From contig NZ_LMGT01000001.1 in the NCBI RefSeq assembly GCF_001427825.1, positions 674,063-738,062 on the forward strand: 64,000 nucleotides of DNA. The letters run 5' to 3'. The notes under the pieces are model-generated. The model searched no databases, was not told the origin of the DNA, and worked only from the letters and a program-made list of their open reading frames with translations. Positions 7,779 to 16,042 of this stretch are shown in pieces (position 1 is the first letter of the stretch; each line of letters begins with the position of its first letter). The DNA comes from Brevundimonas sp. Root608 (GTDB taxonomy: Bacteria > Pseudomonadota > Alphaproteobacteria > Caulobacterales > Caulobacteraceae). The position numbers and the translations under genes are program-made.

Positions 7779-8717
7779 ATGAGACGTTTCGCCCTGGCGC
7801 TCGGCCTGATGGTCCTGGCCGCCGCCGCGCCCGCGCTGGCGCAGCAGCAGATGACCGATCCCGACTTCCGCCCGACGGTCGCCCGTCCTGCCTTCGCGGC
7901 GGATGGGCCGGTCGTGACGATCGACGGGGCGCATGACAATTTCCACACCGTCGACGGTCGCTACGCGCCCTTCGTCGCGCTGCTTCGGGCCGATGGCTAT
8001 CAGGTGCGCGGGGGAACCGCGCCGTTCGATGCGGGCGGGCTGGACGGGACCGACGTGCTGGTGATCGCCAACGCGGGCCTGACGGACGGGGGTTCGGCCT
8101 TCACGGCCAGCGAGATCGAGGCCGTCGAGGCCTGGGTGCGGGGCGGCGGGCGACTGCTGCTGATCGCCGACCATGCGCCCTTCGGCGTGGCCGCGGCGGA
8201 TTTGGCGGCGCGGTTCGGCGTCGGCATGGGCAAGGGCTGGACCTTCGAGCCGGCGGACAACGACGACGGCGTGACCAGCCGGCTGACCTATGCCGGCGAG
8301 CGGCTGGGCGACCACGCCATCATGCGCGGGCGCGACGCCGACGAGGCCATCGCCTCGATCACGGCCTTCACCGGCCAGTCGCTGATCGCGCCGGAAGGCG
8401 CTTCGGCGCTGATGCGCCTCGGACCGCAGGCGTGGGAGGCCGCGACGCCGCAGGACGCGACCGCCGTGGCGGAGGCCATCCGGAGCGGCGCCTCGGACAA
8501 TCCGGCGGTGCATTCGGCGGCGGGCCGGGCGCAGGGGATCGCCTTCACCTACGGCGAGGGCCGCGTCGTGGTTCTGGGCGAGGCGGGCATGCTTTCGGCC
8601 CAAGTGGTGCGCTGGCCCGACGGGCGACCCGATACGCGCTTCGGCATGAACGTGGCGCCGGGCAATGCGCAGTTCGGGCTCAACATAATGCACTGGCTGA
8701 CGGGCCTGCTGCCCTGA
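7779..8717 (+). CDS. secreted protein with DUF4350/glutamine-amidotransferase-like fold, unknown function
   Basis: 312 residues with a clear signal peptide (LAAAAPALAQQ). The body alternates beta strands and helices in a Rossmann-like way (DGTDVLVIANAG, AVEAWVRGGGRLLLIADHAP, GEGRVVVLGEAGMLSAQV), resembling the DUF4350/GATase1-like sensor proteins in which AW(V)xxGGxLLLIxDH is typical. It carries no catalytic triad I can defend. It lies 27 nt after fghA, so it may be co-transcribed, but no metabolic link is apparent. Confidence 0.7.
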   Translation: MRRFALALGLMVLAAAAPALAQQQMTDPDFRPTVARPAFAADGPVVTIDGAHDNFHTVDGRYAPFVALLRADGYQVRGGTAPFDAGGLDGTDVLVIANAGLTDGGSAFTASEIEAVEAWVRGGGRLLLIADHAPFGVAAADLAARFGVGMGKGWTFEPADNDDGVTSRLTYAGERLGDHAIMRGRDADEAIASITAFTGQSLIAPEGASALMRLGPQAWEAATPQDATAVAEAIRSGASDNPAVHSAAGRAQGIAFTYGEGRVVVLGEAGMLSAQVVRWPDGRPDTRFGMNVAPGNAQFGLNIMHWLTGLLP

Positions 8718-8736
8718 GACTGTGTTAGGAGCGCGC

Positions 8737-8967
8737 ATGACCGACACGCCCGCCCCCGACTACGCCCCGATGTTCGCCGCCCTGTGCGTCGAGGTCGGCT
8801 TCTGCCTGCATCCCAAGGGCGAGGCGAAGGTGCAGGCGGCGCTGGCGAACGGGCTGGACGCGGCGGTGCGGGCCGTGTTCGACGCCGAGGGCGTGGACTT
8901 CGCCTCATCCACCGGCGATCTGCGCCGCGCGGTGCGGGACTGCCTGAAGGCGAATCTGCCTGCTTGA
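8737..8967 (+). CDS. small conserved-looking protein, unknown function
   Basis: 76 residues from the ATG at 8737, with AGGAGCG just upstream, 19 nt after the preceding gene. Predicted to be mostly helical and soluble (CVEVGFCLHPKGEAKVQAAL, then LRRAVRDCLKANLPA). Codon usage matches the neighbours, which supports a real gene. I do not recognise the family. Confidence 0.6.
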   Translation: MTDTPAPDYAPMFAALCVEVGFCLHPKGEAKVQAALANGLDAAVRAVFDAEGVDFASSTGDLRRAVRDCLKANLPA

Positions 8968-8989
8968 GCTGAGGCGGCGCCTCCTCCAC

Positions 8990-9026
8990 CGCTTCGCGGT
9001 CCCCCTCCCCGTTGGAGAGGAGACGG
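8990..9026. repeat. dispersed CCCTCCCC repeat, family C (degenerate copy)
   Basis: The segment GCTTCGCGGTCCCCCTCCCC followed by GTTGGAGAGGAGAC lies between a small gene and the superoxide dismutase gene. It is a degenerate member of the group of GGGGAGGGA/TCCCTCCCC palindromes seen also at 10848, 20575, 20692 and 54879. Confidence 0.5.
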
Positions 9027-9111
9027 AACGAAATGGTGCGGCCCGGCTTGGGTTCGGCGAGCGGGCGCCTAGATACGGGCTCCCCCCGAACCTGTCGCAA
9101 GGAGCCTCTCC

Positions 9112-9723
9112 ATGGCCTTCACGCTTCCGCCCCTCCCCTATGCCCATGACGCGCTGGAGCCGGCCATCGACAAGGAGACGATGACCTTCCACCACGACAA
9201 GCACCACCAGGCCTATGTCGACAATCTGAACAAGGCGGTGGACGCCGACGCGAGCCTGCAGGGCAAGACGCTCGAGGAACTCTTCGCCTCGATCTCCAGG
9301 GCGCCCAAGGCTGTGCGCAACAATGGCGGCGGGCACTGGAACCACAGCCTGTTCTGGGAGCTGCTGGCCCCCGCGGACAAGACCGGCGCACCCTCGGCCG
9401 AACTGGCCGCCGCCATCGACCGCGACCTGGGCGGGATGGAGACGTTCAAGGAGGCCTTCAACGCCGCCGGCGCCGGACAGTTCGGCTCGGGCTGGGCCTG
9501 GCTGATCGTCCAGGACGGCAAGCTGAAGGTCACCTCGACCCCCAACCAGGACAATCCGCTGATGGACGTGGCCGACGAAAAGGGCGCGGTGGTCCTGGCC
9601 GCCGACGTCTGGGAACACGCCTATTATCTGAAATACCAGAACCGCCGGGCCGACTATCTGAAGGCCTTCTGGACGGTGGTGAACTGGAACAAGGCCAACG
9701 CACTGTTCGCGGCCGCGCGCTGA
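9112..9723 (+). CDS. sodB: superoxide dismutase [Fe/Mn]
   Basis: 203 residues. All four metal ligands are visible: His27 in [11 protein letters not shown], the second His in [11 protein letters not shown], and Asp and His in [15 protein letters not shown]. The motif GSGWAWLIV and the Gln/Gly pattern favour the iron type, but metal choice cannot be settled from sequence alone. It dismutates superoxide in the cytoplasm. A strong AAGGAG lies 9 nt before the ATG. A 12-bp hairpin follows the gene. Confidence 0.95.
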   Translation: MAFTLPPLPYAHDALEPAIDKETMTFHHDKHHQAYVDNLNKAVDADASLQGKTLEELFASISRAPKAVRNNGGGHWNHSLFWELLAPADKTGAPSAELAAAIDRDLGGMETFKEAFNAAGAGQFGSGWAWLIVQDGKLKVTSTPNQDNPLMDVADEKGAVVLAADVWEHAYYLKYQNRRADYLKAFWTVVNWNKANALFAAAR

Positions 9724-9731
9724 TCGCCGGA

Positions 9732-9760
9732 ATCCGCCGCGCCGCTCTGGCGCGGCGGAT
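9732..9760 (+). terminator. hairpin after the superoxide dismutase gene (no T-run)
   Basis: A perfect 12-bp stem (ATCCGCCGCGCC with GGCGCGGCGGAT) and 5-nt loop beginning 8 nt after the sodB stop. It is not followed by thymines, so it may be a 3'-end stabiliser or a Rho-associated site rather than an intrinsic terminator. Confidence 0.5.
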
Positions 9761-9811
9761 GGGGCGTCCCAATCTCAAGCGCCGCCGTACCCCCAACCGG
9801 AGAGCCGACCG

Positions 9812-10750
9812 ATGAACGTGCATGCCCGCCTGGCCGCCGCCGCCCTGATCCTGGCCTCGATCGCCGCCTGTTCTGCCGAGGCGGACAAGGCCGCCGCTCC
9901 AGCCGCCGCCCCTGCCACGGCGACCCGCTCCGACGTTTACGCCTTCCGTATCGGCGCGCTGGAAGCCACGGCCTTGAAGGACGGCGAGATCGCCCTGCCG
10001 AACGCGGCCAATGAAAGCCCGTGGGCGGACACGGCGGGGGCGCGGACGGCGCTGATGGCGGCTGGCCAGGCCGGGGACGTCATTCACCTGTCGGTGCAGC
10101 CGCTGCTGGTGCGGGACGGCGACAGCGTCGTGCTGATCGACACCGGCGCGGGCGGGCGGATGGGAACGCAGAACAAGCTGATGGCCTCGTTGCGGGCCGC
10201 CGGGGTCGATCCGGCCCAGGTCACGGACATCCTGATCTCGCACGCCCACGGCGATCACGTTGGCGGGCTGGCGGGCGCGGACGGGCGGCTGGCCTTCCCC
10301 AATGCGGTCATCCGCATCAGCGAACCCGAGTGGGAATACATGAAGGCCGGCGCCGCCAAGGCCGGCGAGGCGGCCCTGCTCGCGGCGGTGACGCCCAAGG
10401 TCCAGCCGTTCGCGCCAGGGGCGCAGGTCACGCCCTCGATCAAGGCCGTGCCTCTGGCCGGCCATACGCCGGGGCATTCGGGCTATGAGATCGTCTCGGC
10501 AACGGACCGGCTGCTGTATCTGGGCGACGCCCTGCACAGCTCGATCATCTCGGTGCAGCGGCCGGAGTGGGTCAACGGCTGGGATACGGACAGCGCGGCA
10601 GGCGTCGCCACGCGTCAGGGCCTGTTGTCACGCGGGGCGACCGGAGCGCTGCGGATCTACGGCGGCCACTTCCCCTTCCCGGGCGTGGGGCGGTTCCAGC
10701 GCCGGGACGACGGCTTCGTCTGGGTTCCGGAAACGGCCGCCCAGCCTTGA
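9812..10750 (+). CDS. MBL-fold metallo-hydrolase, predicted lipoprotein
   Basis: 312 residues. The N-terminal hydrophobic segment ends in a plausible lipobox (SIAAC), so the protein is probably anchored in the cell envelope. The metallo-beta-lactamase fold is marked by VLIDTGAGG, the dinuclear zinc motif SHAHGDHVGGL, a later His in LAGHTPGHSGYEI, LYLGDALHS (bridging Asp) and GGHFPFPG. This pattern is that of the lactonase/hydrolase group with the HxHxDH motif. The substrate cannot be deduced. It is a single gene with a GGAGAG Shine-Dalgarno sequence. Confidence 0.85.
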   Translation: MNVHARLAAAALILASIAACSAEADKAAAPAAAPATATRSDVYAFRIGALEATALKDGEIALPNAANESPWADTAGARTALMAAGQAGDVIHLSVQPLLVRDGDSVVLIDTGAGGRMGTQNKLMASLRAAGVDPAQVTDILISHAHGDHVGGLAGADGRLAFPNAVIRISEPEWEYMKAGAAKAGEAALLAAVTPKVQPFAPGAQVTPSIKAVPLAGHTPGHSGYEIVSATDRLLYLGDALHSSIISVQRPEWVNGWDTDSAAGVATRQGLLSRGATGALRIYGGHFPFPGVGRFQRRDDGFVWVPETAAQP

Positions 10751-10847
10751 CTCAGGAGGGAGTGGCCGTCATAAGCCCGCCCTCACGCATCCGGCCCGCC
10801 GGACGCGCGAACCACTACGGACGATGCGTGGACCGCCGTTGAGATCG

Positions 10848-10867
10848 TCCCTCCAGTTGGGGAGGGA
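10848..10867. repeat. family C palindrome upstream of rpsD
   Basis: TCCCTCC and GGAGGGA form a 7-bp stem around a 6-nt loop, 27 nt upstream of the rpsD start. It belongs to the family C palindromes and would lie in the 5' leader of the rpsD mRNA if the promoter is upstream. Confidence 0.5.
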
Positions 10868-10894
10868 CCGGGCCGCATCATGAGAGAGTGACAC

Positions 10895-11512
10895 ATGTCC
10901 AAGCGCCATAGCGCCAAGTACAAACTCGACCGGGTCATGGGTGAAAACCTGTGGGGTCGCGCCAAGTCCCCCGTCAACAAACGCTCGTACGGCCCCGGCC
11001 AGCACGGCCAGCGCCGCAAGTCGAAGGTCTCTGACTTCGGCCTGCAGCTGAAGGCCAAGCAGAAGCTGAAGGGCTACTACGGCAACATCACCGAAAAGCA
11101 GTTCGCCGCGACCTACGAGGAAGCCTCGCGCCGCAAGGGCAACAGCTCGGAGAACCTGATCGGCCTGCTGGAGTCCCGTCTGGACGCCCTGGTCTATCGC
11201 GCCAAATTCACGCCGACCGTCTGGTCCGCGCGTCAGTTCGTCAGCCACGGCCACGTCACCGTCAACGGCAAGAAGGTCGACATCGCGTCGTACCGTCTGA
11301 AGGTCGGCGACGTCGTCGAGGTCAAGGAAAAGTCCCGCAACATGGCGCTGGTGCTCGAAGCCCAGCAGTCGTCGGAACGCGACATCCCCGACTATATCGA
11401 GATCGGCGACCGCGGCTTCTCGGTCCGCTTCGTCCGCGTGCCGGAACTGGCCGACGTGCCGTTCCCGGTGAAGATGGAGCCGAACCTGGTCGTGGAATAC
11501 TACTCCTCGTAA
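10895..11512 (+). CDS. rpsD: 30S ribosomal protein S4
   Basis: 205 residues, full length. N-terminal [20 protein letters not shown] and [10 protein letters not shown], the S4 RNA-binding domain near residues 95-155 ([20 protein letters not shown], then [19 protein letters not shown]) and the C-terminal VEYYSS are all typical of alphaproteobacterial S4. It binds 16S rRNA early in small-subunit assembly. It is a single-gene unit, ended by a canonical intrinsic terminator. Confidence 0.98.
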   Translation: MSKRHSAKYKLDRVMGENLWGRAKSPVNKRSYGPGQHGQRRKSKVSDFGLQLKAKQKLKGYYGNITEKQFAATYEEASRRKGNSSENLIGLLESRLDALVYRAKFTPTVWSARQFVSHGHVTVNGKKVDIASYRLKVGDVVEVKEKSRNMALVLEAQQSSERDIPDYIEIGDRGFSVRFVRVPELADVPFPVKMEPNLVVEYYSS

Positions 11513-11549
11513 GGACGGTTTTCCGCCTCGGCGGGATCCAGAAAAAAGA

Positions 11550-11580
11550 AGGGCCCCGGAGCGATCCGGGGCCCTTTTTC
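11550..11580 (+). terminator. intrinsic terminator of rpsD
   Basis: AGGGCCCCGGA, a GCGA tetraloop and TCCGGGGCCCT form an 11-bp GC-rich stem followed by TTTTTC, 38 nt after the rpsD stop. Confidence 0.9.
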
Positions 11581-11604
11581 GTGGTCGATCGGCGAGACGG
11601 CCCT

Positions 11605-12042
11605 TTATTCGGCTGCTTTTTCAGCCGGGACAGGAACGGGTTGCGCGGGCGCCGCTGCGGCGGGCGCTGCGCTTTCCGCCGCCGGATCGGTAGCAGGGGT
11701 TTTGGGGCAGTCCACCTCGACGAAGGCCTCGTGGACCCGGCAAGCGTTGACGCTGAGGCCGGGCTCACCGGTCGGGCAACCGTCTCCGGGACACGGGCGA
11801 GCCTGCGGGCCGCATTGGAACGTATAGTGGGTCCGCTTGAGCTTGCAGGTCGTGGGTCTCAACGCAACCTCGTCCATGAGGCCGCATCGCCGGTCACCCG
11901 GACAGATCACGAACGACCATCCGTCGTCTGGCAATGGCACCAGGTTGTTTTCGGAGTTCTGGCCAGCCTCCTTGCAACTGGCCAGAGCCAACAAGCCAAG
12001 GCTCAGGACCGCAATTCTCGACGACACGTTAAGGTAGCCCAT
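11605..12042 (-). CDS. cysteine-rich lipoprotein, unknown function
   Basis: 145 residues. The signal peptide ends in lipobox LLALASC. The mature part contains eight further-spaced cysteines, including a repeated CPGD motif (VICPGDRRCG and RPCPGDGC), which suggests a disulfide-stabilised periplasmic domain. It ends in an Ala/Pro/Glu-rich low-complexity tail. It overlaps the 3' end of the upstream gene by 40 nt, so the two are almost certainly co-expressed. I recognise no family. Confidence 0.7.
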   Translation of the reverse strand: MGYLNVSSRIAVLSLGLLALASCKEAGQNSENNLVPLPDDGWSFVICPGDRRCGLMDEVALRPTTCKLKRTHYTFQCGPQARPCPGDGCPTGEPGLSVNACRVHEAFVEVDCPKTPATDPAAESAAPAAAAPAQPVPVPAEKAAE

Positions 12043-12833
12043 CCTCGTTCCTCCAAGAAATCCAGAAACTCCCGTCGGCTCGTGGCGCCCTGCTCGTCAA
12101 AGGCGCACAGAATCGTCTTACGCCCGTCAGAGTGAAAGTCCAGTGTTACGCGAAATGACAACTCCGGCGCGCGTCGCAGCTGCTGAAGCGCATCTGTGAA
12201 ACTCGAGTAGCGATCGCAGGTCGCTGTCTGCCCACGACAGTTGGCGAACGAAAAACCCAGCCAGACCGAATGCGATGACCCGCCGGGCACGCTCAGAAGC
12301 TCGGGTCGACGCTCGATCACCATCAGACCCAACCGCCCCGGTCTTGGCGGCGCCAGGCCAGTGGCGGGGACGCAGCGCGCGTCGATCGGGCAGTCGGCCG
12401 TGCGGTCGACCTCGACCGGCAGGGCCACCGGGTCCAGCGAGCCGTCATAGGGAAACCGCGCCGCAGCGGCCTCCGTGCCCCCGATGCTTGCATAGGCGTC
12501 AACCGCCACATCGCCATAGTCGGCGCGGGCCGTGTTGATCATGCCGGTTTCGACGGCGAGCATCAGGACGTCGGTGGAGGGGGTAGGGGCGTCCCGATAG
12601 AGAAGGACGGTCTGCGGCGGCAACAGAACGATCTCGGCGCCCCGAAGCGACTGGAAGGTCCCCAGCAGGAAGATGCTCAGGGAAAGAAGGAAGGCGGCGA
12701 CCGCGGCGCCGGCTTCGGTGATGCGCCATCTCGCGGTCTTGAGCTCATCCTTGCGGGCTGGCGTTGTCGGCGGCTCGCCGGATTTCGCGTTCCGTCCGGG
12801 ACGTCGGGTCGGCTGCCTGTCCGCCATCGTCAT
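12003..12833 (-). CDS. single-pass membrane protein, unknown function
   Basis: 276 residues; an alternative start two codons later is equally possible. A basic cytoplasmic N-terminus of about 40 residues precedes one transmembrane helix (AGAAVAAFLLSLSIFLLGTF); the remaining 210 residues would be periplasmic. Four cysteines in the pattern DCPIDARC and NCRGQTATC suggest disulfides. The 3' end overlaps the cysteine-rich lipoprotein gene, so the pair may work together at the envelope. No family recognised. Confidence 0.65.
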   Translation of the reverse strand: MTMADRQPTRRPGRNAKSGEPPTTPARKDELKTARWRITEAGAAVAAFLLSLSIFLLGTFQSLRGAEIVLLPPQTVLLYRDAPTPSTDVLMLAVETGMINTARADYGDVAVDAYASIGGTEAAAARFPYDGSLDPVALPVEVDRTADCPIDARCVPATGLAPPRPGRLGLMVIERRPELLSVPGGSSHSVWLGFSFANCRGQTATCDRYSSFTDALQQLRRAPELSFRVTLDFHSDGRKTILCAFDEQGATSRREFLDFLEERGWATLTCRRELRS

Positions 12834-13024
12834 CGCCGTTTCGTCTGCGCCATCGGGCCGACCAGAGGTAGAGTACCGACTTGTAACAGGGTGGCAAATT
12901 TGGCGGAAAACGGTGAATCAACCGCCGCTCCGGTTGAACAAGGCGGCTCAGGCAGGCGGCGGGTTCACATGCGACCCGAACAGGCGCATTTTCCTCGCGT
13001 TCAGGGTTCGGCGAGGAGGCTGGC

Positions 13025-13411
13025 ATGAAACGGGTCGCTCTTGTGGCCGCCGTTCTGGTGTTGGTCCCACTGTTGTCGGCCTGCGCCCTGGCTGATCGCT
13101 TCGGGGCGTCGGCGCCTGCGCAGGGCGCGGACCTGCCGGGTCATGTCGAACCCGTCCACGCCGCCGTCATCGCCCGGAACCAGGCCGCCTTCTGGGTCAG
13201 CTCGAACGGCTGCACGGCCAAGGCCGACATTCAGCCGGTCGTCCGCCAGTCCAGCGACGGACCCATCATCACCCTGCGCCGGATCAAGGAAGACCGGTGC
13301 CGCGAGATTCGCCCCGAGGGGGTCGAGATGCGCTGGTCGTTCGAGGAACTGGGGCTGGCCGACGGCTCGCGCCTGTCGGTCGAGAACCCCTACCAGCTGC
13401 CGCCGGGCTAG
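13025..13411 (+). CDS. small predicted lipoprotein
   Basis: 128 residues with a signal peptide and lipobox (LLSAC). The mature region has two more cysteines (SNGCTAKADIQPV and KEDRCREIRPEG) and looks like a compact beta-rich domain (PIITLRRIKEDRC, VEMRWSFEELGL). No family is recognised. It converges with and overlaps by 4 nt the thioesterase gene on the opposite strand. Confidence 0.7.
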   Translation: MKRVALVAAVLVLVPLLSACALADRFGASAPAQGADLPGHVEPVHAAVIARNQAAFWVSSNGCTAKADIQPVVRQSSDGPIITLRRIKEDRCREIRPEGVEMRWSFEELGLADGSRLSVENPYQLPPG

Positions 13412-13839
13412 GAGCGGCGCTCAAACGTCGGAAGCATGGTCGGCGGAATGCGGTGCGGCCGCAGGGTCGTCGCGTCGACCAGCACCCATTCGGACACGCC
13501 CTGGGCGCACAGTCGGCCCTCTCCGTCCTCGATGTGGACATAACGGTTGAAGCGCGGCCCGTGAGGATCGCCGACCCAGGTCCGGGCCACGACGCCCTGC
13601 GCCCCGGGCGGCAGGGGGCGGAAATAGTCGATCTCGTGCCGCACCGCGACCCAGGACCAGCGGGCCCGGGTCTCGCCGTCGAAGCGGGCGTTCCAGTGGG
13701 CCGTGCCGGCGTCCTGCAGCCAGCCGACGTAGACCACATTGTTCACATGGCCATTGTCGTCGATGTGTTCGGGCAGGACCGTCAGCGGGACGACGAAGAT
13801 TTCGCGGTCGTCGCGCGGCTCCAGGACCGCGCGGGCCAT
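13408..13839 (-). CDS. hotdog-fold acyl-CoA thioesterase (4HBT family)
   Basis: 143 residues. The signature HIDDNGHVNNVVYVGWLQD contains the catalytic Asp of the 4-hydroxybenzoyl-CoA thioesterase/YbgC family, and the following RHEIDYFRPLPPG strand is typical. It should hydrolyse an acyl-CoA or acyl-ACP in the cytoplasm; the natural acyl chain is unknown. Its ATG overlaps the stop of the glutaredoxin gene by one base. Confidence 0.85.
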   Translation of the reverse strand: MARAVLEPRDDREIFVVPLTVLPEHIDDNGHVNNVVYVGWLQDAGTAHWNARFDGETRARWSWVAVRHEIDYFRPLPPGAQGVVARTWVGDPHGPRFNRYVHIEDGEGRLCAQGVSEWVLVDATTLRPHRIPPTMLPTFERRS

Positions 13840-14222
13840 CAGGTCCCGGAGTCGTCGGCGCCGTCGCCCAGCGGCACGCCCTTGTCGGCCAGCAGGGTCT
13901 GCAGTTCACCGGCGTTGAACATCTCGCGCACGATGTCCGACCCGCCCACGAATTCGCCCTTCACATAGAGCTGGGGGATGGTCGGCCAGTCGCTGAAGGC
14001 CTTGATGCCGTCGCGCAGGGCCTCGTCCTGCAGCACATCGACGCCGACGAAGCTGGCTCCGACGTGGTCGAGGATCTGGACCGCCAGCGACGAGAAGCCG
14101 CAACGCGGCGCGTCCGGCGTGCCCTTCATGAACAGGACCACGTCATGCTGTTTGACCGTCTCGCCGATGAAGGCCTGGACGGGGTCGGCGCCGGCGGCGG
14201 AAGTCACGGCTTGATCGGTCAC
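13839..14222 (-). CDS. grxD: monothiol glutaredoxin (Grx4/GrxD family)
   Basis: 127 residues from a GTG at 14222. Contains KGTPDAPRCGFSSLAVQIL with the monothiol CGFS active site, WPTIPQLYVKGEFVGGSDI and EMFNAGEL, the standard Grx4 glutathione- and [2Fe-2S]-binding motifs. It acts in iron-sulfur cluster transfer, usually with a BolA partner; a bolA gene lies 1 kb upstream on the same strand. About ten extra residues at the N-terminus are variable. Confidence 0.95.
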   Translation of the reverse strand: MTDQAVTSAAGADPVQAFIGETVKQHDVVLFMKGTPDAPRCGFSSLAVQILDHVGASFVGVDVLQDEALRDGIKAFSDWPTIPQLYVKGEFVGGSDIVREMFNAGELQTLLADKGVPLGDGADDSGT

Positions 14223-14292
14223 GGGATACTGGCCTTTCAGTGAAGGCCGTCAGGTATGGACCGCGGAGCGGGGGGTCAAGGGGCCTGCGGCC

Positions 14293-15216
14293 TCAGGCCG
14301 CCTTGGCGCTCGCGACCCGCGCCATCTCGATCTGGGCGGCCAGACCCGGCGGCATGTCGCGGTCGGGCACCTGCGACAGGGTGTTCAGCCGCTCGATGTC
14401 GCTGGCCTCGATCATGATGCTGGAGACCGAGGGGTCGGTCAGGGCGTAGGCCAGGCAGATGGCCTCGGCGGTCCAGTTGTTGGTGCGGTGCAGGAAGGCG
14501 AAGGTGCCGGCGTGGGCCAGCGGACCCTCCTTGACCTTGGGACCGCCGCCGAAGCCGAACAGGCCCTTCTTCTTTTCGACGTGGGCGCTCGCGGCCTTCT
14601 TGGCCGTGTTCAGGCTGTCGGGGAAATAGCCGTAGACGAAGATGGCCATGTCCTGCTCGCGGGCGGCGCGCAGGCGCGACCGGATCTGCCAGCTGGCGTT
14701 GACGTGGAACGGCGTGGCCAGCACGTCGAAGGCGCCGGTCGAGACATAGGTGTCCATCACCTCGCCGTCGCCGGACACGCCCAGCAGGCGGACGCGTTCG
14801 GTGGCGCGCAGGGCCTTGAGCGCGTTCAGGGTGGACTGGGGCAGTTCGTTGTCGACCGGCTCGTCCAGCAGAGCCATGTCGAACCAGCCAAGGTTCGAAG
14901 CGTGCAGGGCCCTGTCGATGGCGGAGGTGATGCCCTCGGCCGAGAAGTCGCGGTCCGAGCCCCGGCGGCCGTCGCCGGCGCCCAGGGTCAGCGACACCTG
15001 CACCAGCTTGCGATCGACGTGCTTGAGGGCCTGACCCAGCACCTCGGCGAGGACGGGGTCGGCGGTCTCGAGGCGATAGCTGTTGATGCCGGCTTCCAGG
15101 GCCGAATAGACCAGTTCGCGTCCGGCCTCGGGACCGCCGGCGATGTCGCGGGCGCCGAGGCTCAGGGTCAGGCAGGAAACGGCTTGGCCGGTCAGGCCGA
15201 AGGGGCGGTAGCGCAT
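14293..15216 (-). CDS. aldo/keto reductase family protein
   Basis: 307 residues from the ATG at 15216 (MRYRPFGLTGQAVS), which is 4 nt after the bolA stop. The TIM-barrel pattern is present: RPFGLTG, ALEAGINSYRLETA, FDMALLDEPV, LLGVSGDGEV and the C-terminal LTDPSVSSIMIEASDIERL. The usual catalytic Tyr of aldo/keto reductases (DTA..YG..E) is not clear in this sequence, so catalytic activity is uncertain. It is transcribed with bolA. Confidence 0.75.
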   Translation of the reverse strand: MRYRPFGLTGQAVSCLTLSLGARDIAGGPEAGRELVYSALEAGINSYRLETADPVLAEVLGQALKHVDRKLVQVSLTLGAGDGRRGSDRDFSAEGITSAIDRALHASNLGWFDMALLDEPVDNELPQSTLNALKALRATERVRLLGVSGDGEVMDTYVSTGAFDVLATPFHVNASWQIRSRLRAAREQDMAIFVYGYFPDSLNTAKKAASAHVEKKKGLFGFGGGPKVKEGPLAHAGTFAFLHRTNNWTAEAICLAYALTDPSVSSIMIEASDIERLNTLSQVPDRDMPPGLAAQIEMARVASAKAA

Positions 15217-15220
15217 GGTT

Positions 15221-15460
15221 TCAATCTCCCGCCGGCGTGGAGGTTTCGAGGGCCAGGGCGTGCAGCTCGCCGCCCATCTTGCCCTTGAGTGCGGCATAGA
15301 CCAGCTGGTGCTGGCGCACGCGCGGCAGGCCCGCGAAGGCCGTGGAGACGATGCGCGCGCGATAGTGGTCGCCGTCGCCGGCCAGATCGTCGATGACGAT
15401 CTCGGCGTCGGGAAAGGCTTCGGTCAGATGGCCGCGAAGCGTTTCGACGGGCATGGGCAT
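15221..15460 (-). CDS. bolA: BolA family protein
   Basis: 79 residues with the BolA KH-like fold: LTEAFPDAEIVIDDLAGDGD, HYRARIVSTAFAGLPRVRQH (helix-turn with the invariant FxGLxxVxxHxxVY), QLVYAALKGKMGGELHALAL. The C-terminal His in GGELHAL is the one used to co-ligate a [2Fe-2S] cluster with monothiol glutaredoxin, fitting the nearby grxD. It lies in the same transcription direction. Confidence 0.92.
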   Translation of the reverse strand: MPMPVETLRGHLTEAFPDAEIVIDDLAGDGDHYRARIVSTAFAGLPRVRQHQLVYAALKGKMGGELHALALETSTPAGD

Positions 15461-15526
15461 GGAAGGCGCGGTCTCCGGATTCGCCGGGATGATGCGGCGT
15501 AAACCTTAATGGCTGGCTACGGCGGC

Positions 15527-16042
15527 CTATTGCGCCAGACGTTCCAGCAGCACCACCGGCGCGCCCTTGTAGGTCGTCTCGACATAGGGGGCGTAGCCCG
15601 CGCGCTTCGCCAGGGCGTGGGACGGGGCGTTGTCGGGCGAGATCATGCAGACGGTGCGCGGCGCGTTCAGGGCGTCATCGCACCAGGCCAGGGCGGCGGA
15701 CAGGGCCTCGAAGGCGAAGCCCCGGCCCTGGAAGCGCGGCGCGACGCCCCAGCCCAGTTCGGGCGCGTCGAAGGCAGGGGTCAGGATTCGGTGGAAATCC
15801 AGCACGCCGACGCTGCCGACATAGGCGCCGGTCGAGGTCTCGCGGATGGCCCAGTTGCCGTAGCCGAGAGCCTCCCAGTGACCGATGTCGCGCAGCAGGC
15901 GGAACCAGACGTCCTCGGAGTTCAGGGGGGCGGGGAAGATGGCCGTGGCGAAGGCCGGATCGGCCCACAGGGTCACGAGGTCCTCCAGATCGCTCACGGC
16001 GACCGGGGTCAGGGTCAGGCGTTCGGTGACGAGGGTGGTCAT
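15527..16042 (-). CDS. GNAT-family N-acetyltransferase (RimJ/RimL type)
   Basis: 171 residues. N-terminal TERLTLTPVAVSDLEDLVTL, then WAIRETSTGAYVGSVGVLDF, and the acetyl-CoA loop APRFQGRGFAFEALSAALAW place it with RimJ/RimL-type acetyltransferases. The substrate is not predictable. Its ATG overlaps the stop of the asparaginase gene (ATGA), so it is the last gene of the map-radC-asparaginase run. Confidence 0.85.
   Translation of the reverse strand: MTTLVTERLTLTPVAVSDLEDLVTLWADPAFATAIFPAPLNSEDVWFRLLRDIGHWEALGYGNWAIRETSTGAYVGSVGVLDFHRILTPAFDAPELGWGVAPRFQGRGFAFEALSAALAWCDDALNAPRTVCMISPDNAPSHALAKRAGYAPYVETTYKGAPVVLLERLAQ

Noticed and set aside
6351-8747. 798-codon minus-strand frame opposite the VOC, fghA and secreted-protein genes
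   Set aside because: Fully covered by three well-supported genes on the plus strand; low-complexity Arg/Gly/His composition and no recognisable domain.
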